A model generated the notes under the pieces. It had not been told where the DNA came from, searched no databases, and was given only the letters and a program-made list of their open reading frames with translations. A stretch of DNA of 32,081 nucleotides from an uncultured Hyphomicrobium sp. (GTDB lineage: Bacteria > Pseudomonadota > Alphaproteobacteria > Rhizobiales > Hyphomicrobiaceae), in assembly GCF_902826555.1 (NCBI RefSeq), contig NZ_CADEFI010000013.1, forward strand, positions 50,241 to 82,321. The letters run 5' to 3'. Made by a program: the position numbers and the translations under genes. Position 1 is the stretch's first letter; the number at the start of each line of letters is the position of its first letter. Of the stretch, positions 8,023 to 15,687 are shown piece by piece.

Positions 8023-9050
8023 GCACCCCCGAGCCAAAACGCAAAGGCTTCTTCGGCCGCATGTTCGGCTCGGGCGACACCCCGGCAGAAGAGCACGCCG
8101 CCACCCCCGCGAACGAAACTGCGGCAGAGCAGCCTCGCAAGAGCTGGCTCGAGCGTCTGAAGTCGGGGCTCTCTAAAACCTCTTCTCGCCTCACCGAGGG
8201 CATCACCGGGCTCGTCACCAAGAAAAAGCTCGACCAGGCGACGCTCGACGAGCTGGAAGAGCTGCTGCTCGCCGCGGATCTCGGCATCGAAACCTCGGAG
8301 CGCATCACCAAAGCGCTCGCCAAAGGACGCTTCGAGAAGACCATCTCGGAAGAGGAGATCCGCGAGACGCTGGCCGACGAGGTGGCGAAGGTCCTGGAGC
8401 CCGTGGCCCGCCCCCTCACCATCGACGAAACGAGAAAACCGCACGTCGTGCTCGTGCTCGGCGTCAATGGGTCCGGCAAAACCACGACCATCGGCAAGCT
8501 CGCTGCCAAGCTCGCGCGCGAGGGCCGTCGCGTCATGCTCGCCGCCGGCGACACCTTCCGTGCCGCCGCCATCGATCAGCTCAAGGTCTGGGGCGAGCGC
8601 GCGGGCGCACCCGTCATCGCGCGCGACGTCGGCGCCGACGCCTCCGGCCTCGCCTTCGATGCCATGAAAGCCGCCCAGGACAGCGCCTGCGACGTTCTTT
8701 TGATCGACACTGCCGGACGACTGCAGAACAAGGAAGGTCTGATGGCCGAGCTGGAGAAGGTCGTGCGTGTCATCCGCAAGGTGGACGCCACCGCCCCCCA
8801 CGATGTGCTGCTCGTGCTTGACGCCACCACCGGTCAGAACGCCATGCAGCAGGTCGAGGTCTTCCGCGAGCGCGCGGGCGTCACCGGCCTCGTCATGACC
8901 AAGCTCGACGGCACGGCCCGCGGCGGCATCCTGGTCGCCATTGCCGCCAGGCACGGCCTTCCCGTGCACGCCATCGGGGTCGGCGAGGGTGTCGACGACC
9001 TGCAATCATTCTCTGCCAAGGATTACGCACGCGCCATTGCCGACCACTGA
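8019..9050 (+). CDS. ftsY: Signal recognition particle receptor FtsY
   Basis: FtsY is the membrane-associated SRP receptor GTPase that pairs with Ffh (2046-3638). The 343-residue protein has a short A domain (1-60, including KGFFGRMFGSG), an N domain (about 60-140) and the G domain. The GTPase motifs are GVNGSGKTT (148-156), DTFRAAA, DTAGR (230-234) and TKLDG (294-298), and the protein ends in DDLQSFSAKDYARAI. The start is GTG 8019, overlapping the mtaB stop by 4 nt. The acidic A domain is much shorter than in E. coli, as is usual in alphaproteobacteria. Confidence 0.97.
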   Translation: MSTPEPKRKGFFGRMFGSGDTPAEEHAATPANETAAEQPRKSWLERLKSGLSKTSSRLTEGITGLVTKKKLDQATLDELEELLLAADLGIETSERITKALAKGRFEKTISEEEIRETLADEVAKVLEPVARPLTIDETRKPHVVLVLGVNGSGKTTTIGKLAAKLAREGRRVMLAAGDTFRAAAIDQLKVWGERAGAPVIARDVGADASGLAFDAMKAAQDSACDVLLIDTAGRLQNKEGLMAELEKVVRVIRKVDATAPHDVLLVLDATTGQNAMQQVEVFRERAGVTGLVMTKLDGTARGGILVAIAARHGLPVHAIGVGEGVDDLQSFSAKDYARAIADH

Positions 9051-9116
9051 GCGGTGAGGCAGTCACGAACAACGCGCGCCAACGAACATTGAAGATCCAA
9101 GGGTTATCGAGCCAAC

Positions 9117-10013
9117 ATGAGCCCCCGCAAACGCCTCTTTCCGTTCAACGCCGAACAGACCATCAACATCCTGAGCGAGTTCGGCCCGCTGGTGACGATG
9201 TTCGTCGTCAACGCGGCCTACGGCATCAACGCGGGCACCTGGGCGCTGATCATCACCACGGTCCTGGCCATCATCGCCATGATCTACATGTTCCATCGCC
9301 CGCCGGTCTTCCCGCTGATCGCCTCGACGGTCACCATCGCCTTCGGCGCGCTGACTCTGATCACCCACGATCCCATGTGGGTTCAGATCAAGGTCACGAT
9401 CTTCAACGCGCTGTTCGCCGGATTCCTGTTCTCGAGTTTCTGGCACTACAAGGGCCCGCGGCAGCTCCTGAATGAGCTCGGTCCGATTGCTGCGATGCTG
9501 CTTGTGAGCTGGGCCGTCGGCTTGCAGGCCGGCATTCTGACGCTGTTCGGCCTCATGGGCATTGCGCTCGTTGCTTCGCGCGGCAAGCTCTCCGATCTCG
9601 ATTGGGTCACCATCGGCATCGCCACCGTCTTCTTCGCCCTGGACATCTTCGCCCACGACGCCATCTGGCTGAAGACCAATCTGATCGTATGCAGCGCCCT
9701 CGCCATCGGCTTCGCCCTGGGCGCCATGATTATGCGCGAGAACTTCTTCCAGTACGTGTTCGAGAAGACCTTCCACTACAGCCAGGAGGGCTGGGACCTT
9801 TTCACCCGAAGCTTCGCCTGGTTCTTCGTCTTCACGGCCGTCGCCAACGAGATCGTGCGCATCTCCTTCCGGGACGACCAGACCTACATGTTGCTCGGCC
9901 ACGCCATGACCGGCGTCGACATCTGGATCGCCTTCAAGCTCTTCATCATTTTGCCGCTGAGCGGAATCTACGCCTGGCTGCTCACGAAATGGATGAGCAA
10001 GTACCATCTCTAG
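9117..10013 (+). CDS. YciB/IspZ-family membrane protein with internally duplicated core
   Basis: YciB (formerly septation protein A) is a polytopic inner-membrane protein linked to cell envelope synthesis. This copy has 298 residues against about 180-210 for the family. Residues 16-110 (ILSEFGPL..., HDPMWVQIK, NALFAGFLFSSF) and 116-210 (LLNELGPI..., HDAIWLKTN, SALAIGFALGAMI) are two copies of the same three-helix half. A normal YciB C-terminus then follows (EGWDLFTRSFAWFFVFTAVA, NEIVR, then WIAFKLF). It lies 66 nt after ftsY and 139 nt before a second, normal-length paralogue. ATG 9117 is used. The function of the extra half is unknown. Confidence 0.88.
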   Translation: MSPRKRLFPFNAEQTINILSEFGPLVTMFVVNAAYGINAGTWALIITTVLAIIAMIYMFHRPPVFPLIASTVTIAFGALTLITHDPMWVQIKVTIFNALFAGFLFSSFWHYKGPRQLLNELGPIAAMLLVSWAVGLQAGILTLFGLMGIALVASRGKLSDLDWVTIGIATVFFALDIFAHDAIWLKTNLIVCSALAIGFALGAMIMRENFFQYVFEKTFHYSQEGWDLFTRSFAWFFVFTAVANEIVRISFRDDQTYMLLGHAMTGVDIWIAFKLFIILPLSGIYAWLLTKWMSKYHL

Positions 10014-10152
10014 CGGCACGCGGGCTCGCCATAGACATTACAATTCCGCAACGTCGTTCCCTTCGCCACCCTCGGCGTCTATGGTCTCACGCATCCGATC
10101 CCGGCAATCCACGCGAAGTGCCGGCAGCCACCCACGAACGGACAGCAGGATC

Positions 10153-10776
10153 ATGAGTCAAAGCGAAACGACCAACACCGGCACGCAGGAGAGCGGCTCC
10201 CAGCAGCTCCTGAAGTTCCTTGTCGAGCTCGGCCCGCTGCTCGTGTTCTTCATCACCAACTGGCAAGCGGGCAAATATCTGGCCGACCCGAAGCAAGCCA
10301 TCTTCTGGGGCACCGGCTTCTTCATCGTCGCGACGATGATATCGCTGCTCGCGTCCCGTATTCTCTTCGGACGCGTGCCCGTCATGCCGCTAGTATCGGG
10401 AGTCGTGGTCCTGATCTTTGGTGGCCTGACGCTGTGGCTGCAGGACGAGCTCTTCATCAAGCTGAAGCCCACCATCGTCAACGGCATCTTCGCTACCGTC
10501 CTGTTCGGCGGCCTCATGTTCGGGCACTCGCTGCTGCGCTACCTGTTTGGCGACGTCTTCGCCCTCACCGATGAAGGCTGGAAGAAACTGACCTTCCGCT
10601 GGGCATGCTTCTTCGTGTTCCTCGCTATCCTGAACGAGGTCGCTTGGCGCATGCTGACGACCGACCAGTGGGTGACGTTCAAGGTCTTTGGCATCATGCC
10701 GATCACCATGGCTTTCGCCATCTCGCAGGTAGGCCTCCTGCAGCGCCACGCGTTGAACCCGCCGGCGGACGAATAG
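10153..10776 (+). CDS. yciB: YciB/septation protein A family inner-membrane protein
   Basis: This is the canonical-length (207 residues) paralogue of the preceding gene. Features are the N-terminal LLKFLVELGPLLVFFITNWQ, then FGGLTLWLQDELFIKLKPT, NGIFATVLFGGL, the EGWKKLTFRWACFFVFLAIL segment and NEVAWR. Five hydrophobic segments fit the family. ATG 10153 is chosen because the sequence upstream in this frame is Arg/Ser-rich and unlike the family, and AGCAGGA sits just before the ATG. It follows the duplicated copy in tandem and is terminated by the hairpin at 10802-10826. Symbol yciB (also called ispZ) is by family. Confidence 0.93.
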   Translation: MSQSETTNTGTQESGSQQLLKFLVELGPLLVFFITNWQAGKYLADPKQAIFWGTGFFIVATMISLLASRILFGRVPVMPLVSGVVVLIFGGLTLWLQDELFIKLKPTIVNGIFATVLFGGLMFGHSLLRYLFGDVFALTDEGWKKLTFRWACFFVFLAILNEVAWRMLTTDQWVTFKVFGIMPITMAFAISQVGLLQRHALNPPADE

Positions 10777-10794
10777 CCCCGGATCAACGGCAAA

Positions 10795-10830
10795 CAAAAA
10801 AGGCGCGCGGATCTCTCCACGCGCCCTTTT
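10795..10830. terminator. Bidirectional terminator between yciB and asd
   Basis: An imperfect inverted repeat (GGCGCG and GGA at 10802-10811 paired with TCC and CGCGCC at 10816-10825, one C/A mismatch) is flanked by A6-7 on the left and T4 on the right. It can therefore stop both the plus-strand yciB transcript and the minus-strand asd transcript. Confidence 0.8.
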
Positions 10831-10851
10831 GAGTCTTGGCAGGCGGACCGC

Positions 10852-11886
10852 TTATGCCGCCGCTTTGGCCTTGAGCAGGTTGCGCTCGATCAGCGTCTCG
10901 GCGATCTGCACCGCATTGAGCGCCGCGCCCTTCAAAAGGTTGTCGGCCACGATCCACAACACCAGCCCGTTCTCGACCGTCGAGTCCTCGCGGATACGCG
11001 ACACGTAGGTCGCATACTCGCCGGCAGCCTCGACCGGCGTCACGTAGCCGCCCGGCTCCCGCTTGTCGACGACCAGCACGCCCGGCGCGCCGCGCAGGAT
11101 TTCGCGCGCCTCATCCGCCGTGATCGGGCGCTCGAACTCGAGGTTCACCGACTCCGAGTGACCGACGAACACCGGCACGCGCACGCACGTTGCCGTAACC
11201 TTGATCTTGGGATCGAGGATCTTCTTCGTCTCGGCGAGCATCTTCCATTCCTCTTTCGTGAAGCCGTCTTCCATGAAGACGTCGATATGAGGAATGCAGT
11301 TGAAGGCGATCTGCTTCGGAAACTTGGTCGGCTCGACCTCCTGCCCCGGCACGTACTTGGCCTTCGTCTGCGCCCAGAGCTCGTCCATCGCATCCTTGCC
11401 GGCGCCCGACACCGACTGATACGTCGAGACGACGACCCGCTTGATGCCGGCAGCGTCGTGCAGCGGCTTCAAGGCGACGACCATCTGCGCCGTCGAGCAG
11501 TTCGGATTGGCGATGATGTTCTTCTTCGTGAACCCGGCAACCGCATCGGCATTCACCTCCGGCACGACGAGCGGCACGTCCTGGTCGTAGCGCCAGCAGG
11601 ACGAGTTATCGATCACCACGCAGCCGGTGGCGCCGATCTTCGGGCTCCACGCCTTCGACACGGACGAGCCGGCCGACATCAGGCAGATGTCCGCCTTCGA
11701 GAAATCGAACTGCTCGAGGTCCTGGCATTTGAGCGTCTGGTCGCCACACGAGACTTCGGTTCCGAGCGAGCGGCGCGAAGCGATCGCAAAGATCTCATCG
11801 GCCGGAAAACGGCGCTCGGTGAGCACGTTCATCATCTCGCGCCCGACGTTTCCGGTCGCGCCGACGACAGCGACTTTGTAGCCCAT
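10852..11886 (-). CDS. asd: Aspartate-semialdehyde dehydrogenase
   Basis: Asd reduces beta-aspartyl phosphate to aspartate semialdehyde, the branch point to lysine/diaminopimelate, threonine and methionine. The 344-residue protein has the NADP-binding start MGYKVAVVGATGNVGREMM and the catalytic Cys130 in NPNCSTAQM. SVSGAGKDAMDEL, CIPHIDVF and the active-site His in VFVGHSESVNLEF are also present. In DNSSCWRYDQDVPLVVPEVN a Cys-Trp replaces the more usual Ala-Phe. ATG 11886 has AAGGA at 11896-11900. Its leader contains four mutually complementary segments (11908-11971). Confidence 0.97.
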   Translation of the reverse strand: MGYKVAVVGATGNVGREMMNVLTERRFPADEIFAIASRRSLGTEVSCGDQTLKCQDLEQFDFSKADICLMSAGSSVSKAWSPKIGATGCVVIDNSSCWRYDQDVPLVVPEVNADAVAGFTKKNIIANPNCSTAQMVVALKPLHDAAGIKRVVVSTYQSVSGAGKDAMDELWAQTKAKYVPGQEVEPTKFPKQIAFNCIPHIDVFMEDGFTKEEWKMLAETKKILDPKIKVTATCVRVPVFVGHSESVNLEFERPITADEAREILRGAPGVLVVDKREPGGYVTPVEAAGEYATYVSRIREDSTVENGLVLWIVADNLLKGAALNAVQIAETLIERNLLKAKAAA

Positions 11887-11907
11887 GGCTCAGGGTCCTT
11901 TTTGAGC

Positions 11908-11971
11908 GCGTCGGATGTTTCCGATCACAGCTTCCGACGCTAGCTATTGTGGCGTCGGAAAACATCCGACG
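11908..11971 (-). promoter_or_regulatory. asd leader with four mutually complementary segments
   Basis: In transcript order: segment 1 CGTCGGA (11971-11965), 2 TTCCGACGC (11960-11952), 3 GCGTCGGAA (11940-11932), 4 TCCGACGC (11915-11908). The pairs 1:2, 2:3 and 3:4 are all possible, and 1:4 extends to about 16 bp (11955-11971 with 11909-11924, one bulge). The asd ribosome binding site starts 8 nt past segment 4. The arrangement resembles attenuator or switch architecture. It could instead be a set of operator repeats for a DNA-binding protein. Confidence 0.55.
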
Positions 11972-11979
11972 GCGCGGTT

Positions 11980-12008
11980 CACTTACGCGCGGAAGCCCCA
12001 CCTTTCAA
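11980..12008 (-). promoter_or_regulatory. Candidate asd promoter
   Basis: On the minus strand TTGAAA (12003-12008), a 17-nt spacer and TAAGTG (11980-11985). A start near 11973 would put the first leader segment (11971) at the very 5' end of the transcript, giving a leader of about 87 nt. Confidence 0.4.
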
Positions 12009-12115
12009 GGACCAATTCGTCCAAGGACGGCTTCAAAGGCCCCGGAGCCGGGCTTTGACAGGGCGGCCCGCATCGCCTTAGCTCCAGGACCCGATTCCCG
12101 AACCCAAGGTCGCTC

Positions 12116-13462
12116 GTGCGCACACCCCCCTCGACAGCACTCGCGCCCGCTCCCAACAGCGGCTCCCATTGGCCGGACGGCGTCACTCCGACCGCGGAGT
12201 TCGAAACGGCCCTCGCCTTCCTCCGCGAAGGCGAGGGACACCTGTTCGTCACCGGCCGTGCCGGCACCGGCAAGTCGACACTTCTGCGCGCGCTGCGCAA
12301 CGCCATCGATCAGGAGCTGGTCATTGTCGCGCCGACTGGGCTGGCCGCCGTCAACGTCGGCGGCCAGACGATCCATTCGTTCTTCGGTCTCCCTCCGCGC
12401 CTCATCCGCTCCGACGATATCCGCCGCGGCCGCAACGGCACCGTCATGCGCAAACTCGCATTCCTCGTCATCGACGAGGTCTCGATGGTGCGCTCGGACC
12501 TGATGTGGGCCATCGATCAGTCCTTGCGCGTGAACCGCGGCCGCCCGCGCGAGCCGTTTGGAGGCGTCCGCCTGGTGCTCTTCGGCGACCTCCACCAGCT
12601 TCCCCCCGTCGTGCAGGAAGCCGAGGTAGCCGGGCACCTGCATGAGGAGTTCGGCGGTCCGTTCTTTTTCTCCGTGCCCGCACTCCGCGAAGGGGCCGGC
12701 ACCACGCGCCTCGAGCTGACGCACGTTTTCCGTCAGAGTGACGAGACCCTGATCTCCGTCCTCAACCGCATCCGCGACGGCGACGCAGACCAGGATGATC
12801 TGGCCGAGCTCAACCGCCGCGTGGCGCCGATCCGCACTCTCGGCGAAGGAGAAAAATTCGTCATCCTGACGCCCACCAACGCCGCAGCCCAGCGCATCAA
12901 CACCGCCTATCTCGATGCGCTCCCTGGACGCGCCCATACCTATGAAGCGGGCATCACCGGCGATTTCACCCAGGCTTCGCACCCGACCGACAGCGCGCTC
13001 GTCCTGAAGCCCGGCGCCAAGATCATTCTATTGCGCAACGACCCGGACCGCCGATGGGTCAACGGCACCATCGCCCGCATCTCCCGGCTCGAGGAGAAAA
13101 AGGTTTTCGTCGAGGTGGCAGGCCGCGAGCACGAGCTGGAGCCCGCGAGCTGGGAACAACGCCGCTACGCCTACGACAAAGAGCAGGAGAAGGTTGTCGG
13201 TACCGTTGCCGGTACCTTCAAGCAGTACCCCGTTCGCCTCGCCTGGGCGCTGACCATTCACAAGGCCCAGGGGCTGACGCTCGACAACGTCTACATCGAT
13301 CTGGGCAGGGGAACGTTCGCCCACGGACAGGCCTATGTCGCTTTGTCGCGGTGCCGGTCACTGGAAGGCCTGGCGCTCGCTCGAAGGCTCGAGCCGCGCG
13401 ATATCCTCTTCGATCGCACCGCCATGGGCTATCGCGAGTTGTTTCCGCCTCTTCAGCCGTAA
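12116..13462 (+). CDS. PIF1/RecD-like superfamily 1B DNA helicase
   Basis: This is a predicted ATP-dependent 5'-3' DNA helicase of the PIF1/RecD2 type. The 448-residue protein has Walker A GRAGTGKST (47-55) and the PIF1 motif GQTIHSFFGLPP. Walker B is VIDEVSMVRSDLM, followed by motif III GDLHQLPPV, the THVFRQSD segment and the C-terminal AWALTIHKAQGLTLDNVYID and YVALSRCRSLEGL. The start is taken as GTG 12116, since no ATG precedes Walker A in frame. It is divergent from asd. No nuclease or other accessory domain is visible. A role in DNA repair or replication-fork processing is inferred from the family. Confidence 0.9.
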   Translation: MRTPPSTALAPAPNSGSHWPDGVTPTAEFETALAFLREGEGHLFVTGRAGTGKSTLLRALRNAIDQELVIVAPTGLAAVNVGGQTIHSFFGLPPRLIRSDDIRRGRNGTVMRKLAFLVIDEVSMVRSDLMWAIDQSLRVNRGRPREPFGGVRLVLFGDLHQLPPVVQEAEVAGHLHEEFGGPFFFSVPALREGAGTTRLELTHVFRQSDETLISVLNRIRDGDADQDDLAELNRRVAPIRTLGEGEKFVILTPTNAAAQRINTAYLDALPGRAHTYEAGITGDFTQASHPTDSALVLKPGAKIILLRNDPDRRWVNGTIARISRLEEKKVFVEVAGREHELEPASWEQRRYAYDKEQEKVVGTVAGTFKQYPVRLAWALTIHKAQGLTLDNVYIDLGRGTFAHGQAYVALSRCRSLEGLALARRLEPRDILFDRTAMGYRELFPPLQP

Positions 13463-13588
13463 GACGATGATCGGGCTCGCGGATTTCGCAGATGCGAGAT
13501 GGTCGCTGCCGGGACCGTCTCGATCCGATCCGTTGGTCGACGAAAACAAAACACGAATTCTTCATTGATTCGGATCAAACGACCGCTA

Positions 13589-13622
13589 TTGCGAAGCAAC
13601 AAATTTTTATGTTGCGCTGCAA
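13589..13622. promoter_or_regulatory. Paired TTGC-N3-GCAA palindromes, candidate PhaR operators
   Basis: Two copies of TTGC-N3-GCAA occur at 13589-13599 (spacer GAA) and 13612-13622 (spacer GCT), with centres 23 bp apart. The second overlaps the -35 box of the phasin promoter. TGC-N-GCA sites of this kind are reported for PhaR, the PHA-responsive repressor of phasin genes in alphaproteobacteria (family knowledge from memory). Confidence 0.6.
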
Positions 13623-13639
13623 AAAGACCCTGCTATGGT
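13612..13639 (+). promoter_or_regulatory. Candidate phasin promoter
   Basis: TTGCGC (13612-13617), a 16-nt spacer and TATGGT (13634-13639). Transcription would start near 13646, leaving a leader of about 110 nt before the phasin start. Confidence 0.5.
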
Positions 13640-13756
13640 GCGTTTCGAAAGCTTGGTCCGCCCGGTGCAACAAGAGCCTTTGGCCCATAGGCATCGGAAA
13701 CCCCTTTCCTGAAGCTGTGTCCAAAGAACCGCCGATTGCAACAAGGAGCCACGACC

Positions 13757-14209
13757 GTGAACGACTTCGCCCGCCAGACCCAAGAATTCTTCTCTGCCGC
13801 TAAGGACGCCCGCATTCCCGAGCAGGTCCAGGCCATCGCTGAGGACAGCGTGACCAAGGCGCGCGAGACCTACGACAAGTTCTCGACCGTCGCCAAGGAC
13901 AACGCCAAGACCTTCGAGGAAGTGGCCGTTGCCGCCTTCGCCGGCGCCAAGTCGATCGGCGACAAGGTGCTGAAGAACACCGAATCGAACACCGAGGCTG
14001 TCTTCGAGGCCGCTCAGGCGCTGGCCCGCGCCAAGACGCTTCCCGAGCTGGTTCGCCTCCAGTCGAGCTTTGTGCAGCAGCAGTTCGCCACCGCTGGCGC
14101 ACAGTCGAAAGAGCTCTTCGAGCTGTCGACGAAAGTTGCGCAGCAAACGTTCGAGAGCCTGAACTCTGCCGCGAGCAAGAGCTTCGAGAAGATCAAGAAG
14201 GCGGGCTGA
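13757..14209 (+). CDS. Phasin family protein
   Basis: Phasins coat polyhydroxyalkanoate granules and control their size and number. The 150-residue product is Ala-rich, helical and free of membrane segments. Its sequence reads VNDFARQTQEFFSAAKDARI, then VQAIAEDSVTKARETYDKFS and, in the core, LVRLQSSFVQQQFATAGAQS and KELFELS, all typical of the Phasin_2 family. The start is GTG 13757 with AAGGAG at 13743-13748, which is better supported than the in-frame TTG at 13736. It is monocistronic between its own promoter and terminator, and the TTGC-N3-GCAA pair suggests repression until PHA accumulates. PHA synthase genes are not in the window. Confidence 0.9.
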   Translation: MNDFARQTQEFFSAAKDARIPEQVQAIAEDSVTKARETYDKFSTVAKDNAKTFEEVAVAAFAGAKSIGDKVLKNTESNTEAVFEAAQALARAKTLPELVRLQSSFVQQQFATAGAQSKELFELSTKVAQQTFESLNSAASKSFEKIKKAG

Positions 14210-14262
14210 TCGGCACGTCCTTCATAGGACGTGCTTCTGCTTTGCGAACAACGACACGCGAC

Positions 14263-14299
14263 GCGCCCGGTGCCAAAAAACTCCGGGCGCTCTTTTTTT
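14263..14299 (+). terminator. Rho-independent terminator of the phasin gene
   Basis: An 8-bp GC stem (GCGCCCGG 14263-14270 with CCGGGCGC 14283-14290) with a 12-nt A-rich loop is followed by T7 (14293-14299). A second hairpin closer to the stop (GCACGTCC 14213-14220 with GGACGTGC 14227-14234) lacks a proper T-run. Confidence 0.88.
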
Positions 14300-14319
14300 G
14301 AATTCAACGTGCAGATTGC

Positions 14320-14348
14320 CTTCCGCGAACCAAAATTCCCGCTATAGT
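14320..14348 (+). promoter_or_regulatory. Candidate leaderless promoter of the GNAT gene
   Basis: TATAGT (14343-14348) has a weak -35 CTTCCG (14320-14325) 17 nt upstream. The ATG of the acetyltransferase begins 7 nt after the -10 box, the same geometry as at dapF, and no Shine-Dalgarno motif is present. Confidence 0.4.
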
Positions 14349-14354
14349 GAAATA

Positions 14355-14867
14355 ATGTTAGGGTCGCGTTCCGATATCAAGATCCGCAAAGGTAAACTCG
14401 CCGACGCCGCGTCCGTCGCCGAGACTTTTCGCCAGTCTTGGGTGCAGGCCTATCGCGGCATCCTTCCTCACCATCACCTCGAGAACATGATCCGCCGCCG
14501 CGGGCCCGACTGGTGGGCCAGCGTCATTCGCAGCGGCGACAGTCTGATCGTGCTTGAAAAGGGTGGCACCGTCATCGGCTATGCCACGCTGGGTTTCTCG
14601 CGCACGCGCGGCCCCTATCAGGGTGAAATCTACGAGCTCTACGTCACGCCGGTGTATCAGGGGCTCGGCTTCGGCGAGCACCTGTTCGAAGCCTGCCGCT
14701 ACGGCCTCGACCAGCGCCGCCTCAAAGGCCTGATCGTTTGGGCCTTGGCCGAGAACTCCTCGGCGACCGACTTCTATTGGCGCCGCGGCGGACGGCCCGT
14801 GAAGCAGGGCTTCGAGACCATTGGGGGTCAGAAGCTCGAGAAGATCGCCTTCGGCTGGTCGTCCTGA
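14355..14867 (+). CDS. GNAT-family N-acetyltransferase
   Basis: This is a predicted acetyl-CoA-dependent N-acyltransferase of unknown substrate. The 170-residue protein begins MLGSRSDIKIRKGKLADAAS and continues VAETFRQSWVQAYRGILPHH, a common GNAT start. The acetyl-CoA loop is IYELYVTPVYQGLGFGEHLF, with the Q-G-L-G-F-G pyrophosphate loop. C-terminal NSSATDFYWRRGGRPVKQGF matches motif B. ATG 14355 is chosen because the TATAGT box ends 7 nt before it. The frame is open to 14298, but that part overlaps the terminator and promoter. It converges with the secreted hypothetical gene whose stop is 5 nt away. Confidence 0.88.
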   Translation: MLGSRSDIKIRKGKLADAASVAETFRQSWVQAYRGILPHHHLENMIRRRGPDWWASVIRSGDSLIVLEKGGTVIGYATLGFSRTRGPYQGEIYELYVTPVYQGLGFGEHLFEACRYGLDQRRLKGLIVWALAENSSATDFYWRRGGRPVKQGFETIGGQKLEKIAFGWSS

Positions 14868-14872
14868 TTCCT

Positions 14873-15448
14873 CTACATCGGGCTGCGTCCACGCGCTCCC
14901 TCCACGGACGGCTCCTCGGGACACGCTTTCGATCGCGCTGCCGTATCCGCAATTTTGCGCGCCAGCACGATCGCATCGAGATTGGCGAGCGCGTCCACGT
15001 AGGCAACGTGGCACACTTCATCCTCGCTCACCCGCATGACGACCAGCACCTCCCCCGCAGCCGTGGCGCTGTGCGTGAAATAGCGCACGATGGTGGCATA
15101 GGGCACCGTACGGTCGTCCCGCACCACAAAGCGCCACTCGATCGTTGTCCGTCGCCCGCTCGCGTCAAACAAACTATTGAATGACTTGAGGGTTTGATGT
15201 GCGGCCTGCATCGCACCCGCATCAGGCCCAACGCTGAGGTAAACGCCCTGCTTCCCTTCGGCGACGTAGATGGGATAGCCGGGCAGCCCCTCGCAAATCC
15301 GGGCCGCACCGTCCCCGTCCCGTTCCACGCTTTTGCACGCGCCGAGATCGACGGCCGTATAAAGGCTTCTGACCTGCTGGATCGCCTCGGCCGTACCGCA
15401 CCACAGCACGACGATGATCGCGATCAGCCGGACAAGTTGCACGGCCAT
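14873..15448 (-). CDS. Hypothetical secreted protein
   Basis: I do not recognise a named family. The 191-residue product has a clear signal peptide (MAVQLVRLIAIIVVLWCGTA, then EA) and is probably periplasmic. The mature part has four Cys residues (ACKSVERDGDG, ICEGLPGYPIY, DEVCHVAYVD, KACPEEP), enough for two disulfides. The segment GEVLVVMRVSEDEVCHVAYV followed by DALANLDAIVLARKIAD may form a small alpha/beta domain. ATG 15448 has AGGGGAA just upstream. It is divergent from dapB and appears to be a single-gene unit. Confidence 0.75.
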   Translation of the reverse strand: MAVQLVRLIAIIVVLWCGTAEAIQQVRSLYTAVDLGACKSVERDGDGAARICEGLPGYPIYVAEGKQGVYLSVGPDAGAMQAAHQTLKSFNSLFDASGRRTTIEWRFVVRDDRTVPYATIVRYFTHSATAAGEVLVVMRVSEDEVCHVAYVDALANLDAIVLARKIADTAARSKACPEEPSVEGARGRSPM

Positions 15449-15630
15449 GAGTTCCCCTAGGACGGGCCAACGAAAGCCCCTTTCTACACCCGTTCATGGC
15501 CAAAAGGAGGGATCGCCCCACGGCTTGGGAAAAGCCGCCAGACCATCGTCTTGCGGCGTGAACCATAGAATCCGTTAGAGCGTGCGAAACCTTACCGCAG
15601 TTGAGAAACTCCCTTCGTCCGAAAGCCGCA

Positions 15631-15659
15631 CTTCCTCTGTGCCCCGGCCGTGCTATATC
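15631..15659 (+). promoter_or_regulatory. Candidate dapB promoter
   Basis: CTTCCT (15631-15636), a 17-nt spacer and TATATC (15654-15659). The dapB start at 15688 is 29 nt downstream and has a normal ribosome binding site (TGAGGA). Confidence 0.4.
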
Positions 15660-15687
15660 GGCGCCCATTGAACCCCCTGAGGACGCG

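Noticed and set aside
6721-8037. Long minus-strand open frame (438 codons) over mtaB
   Set aside because: Antisense to mtaB, which has all its cluster cysteines. The shadow shows no domain pattern and overlaps its whole length.
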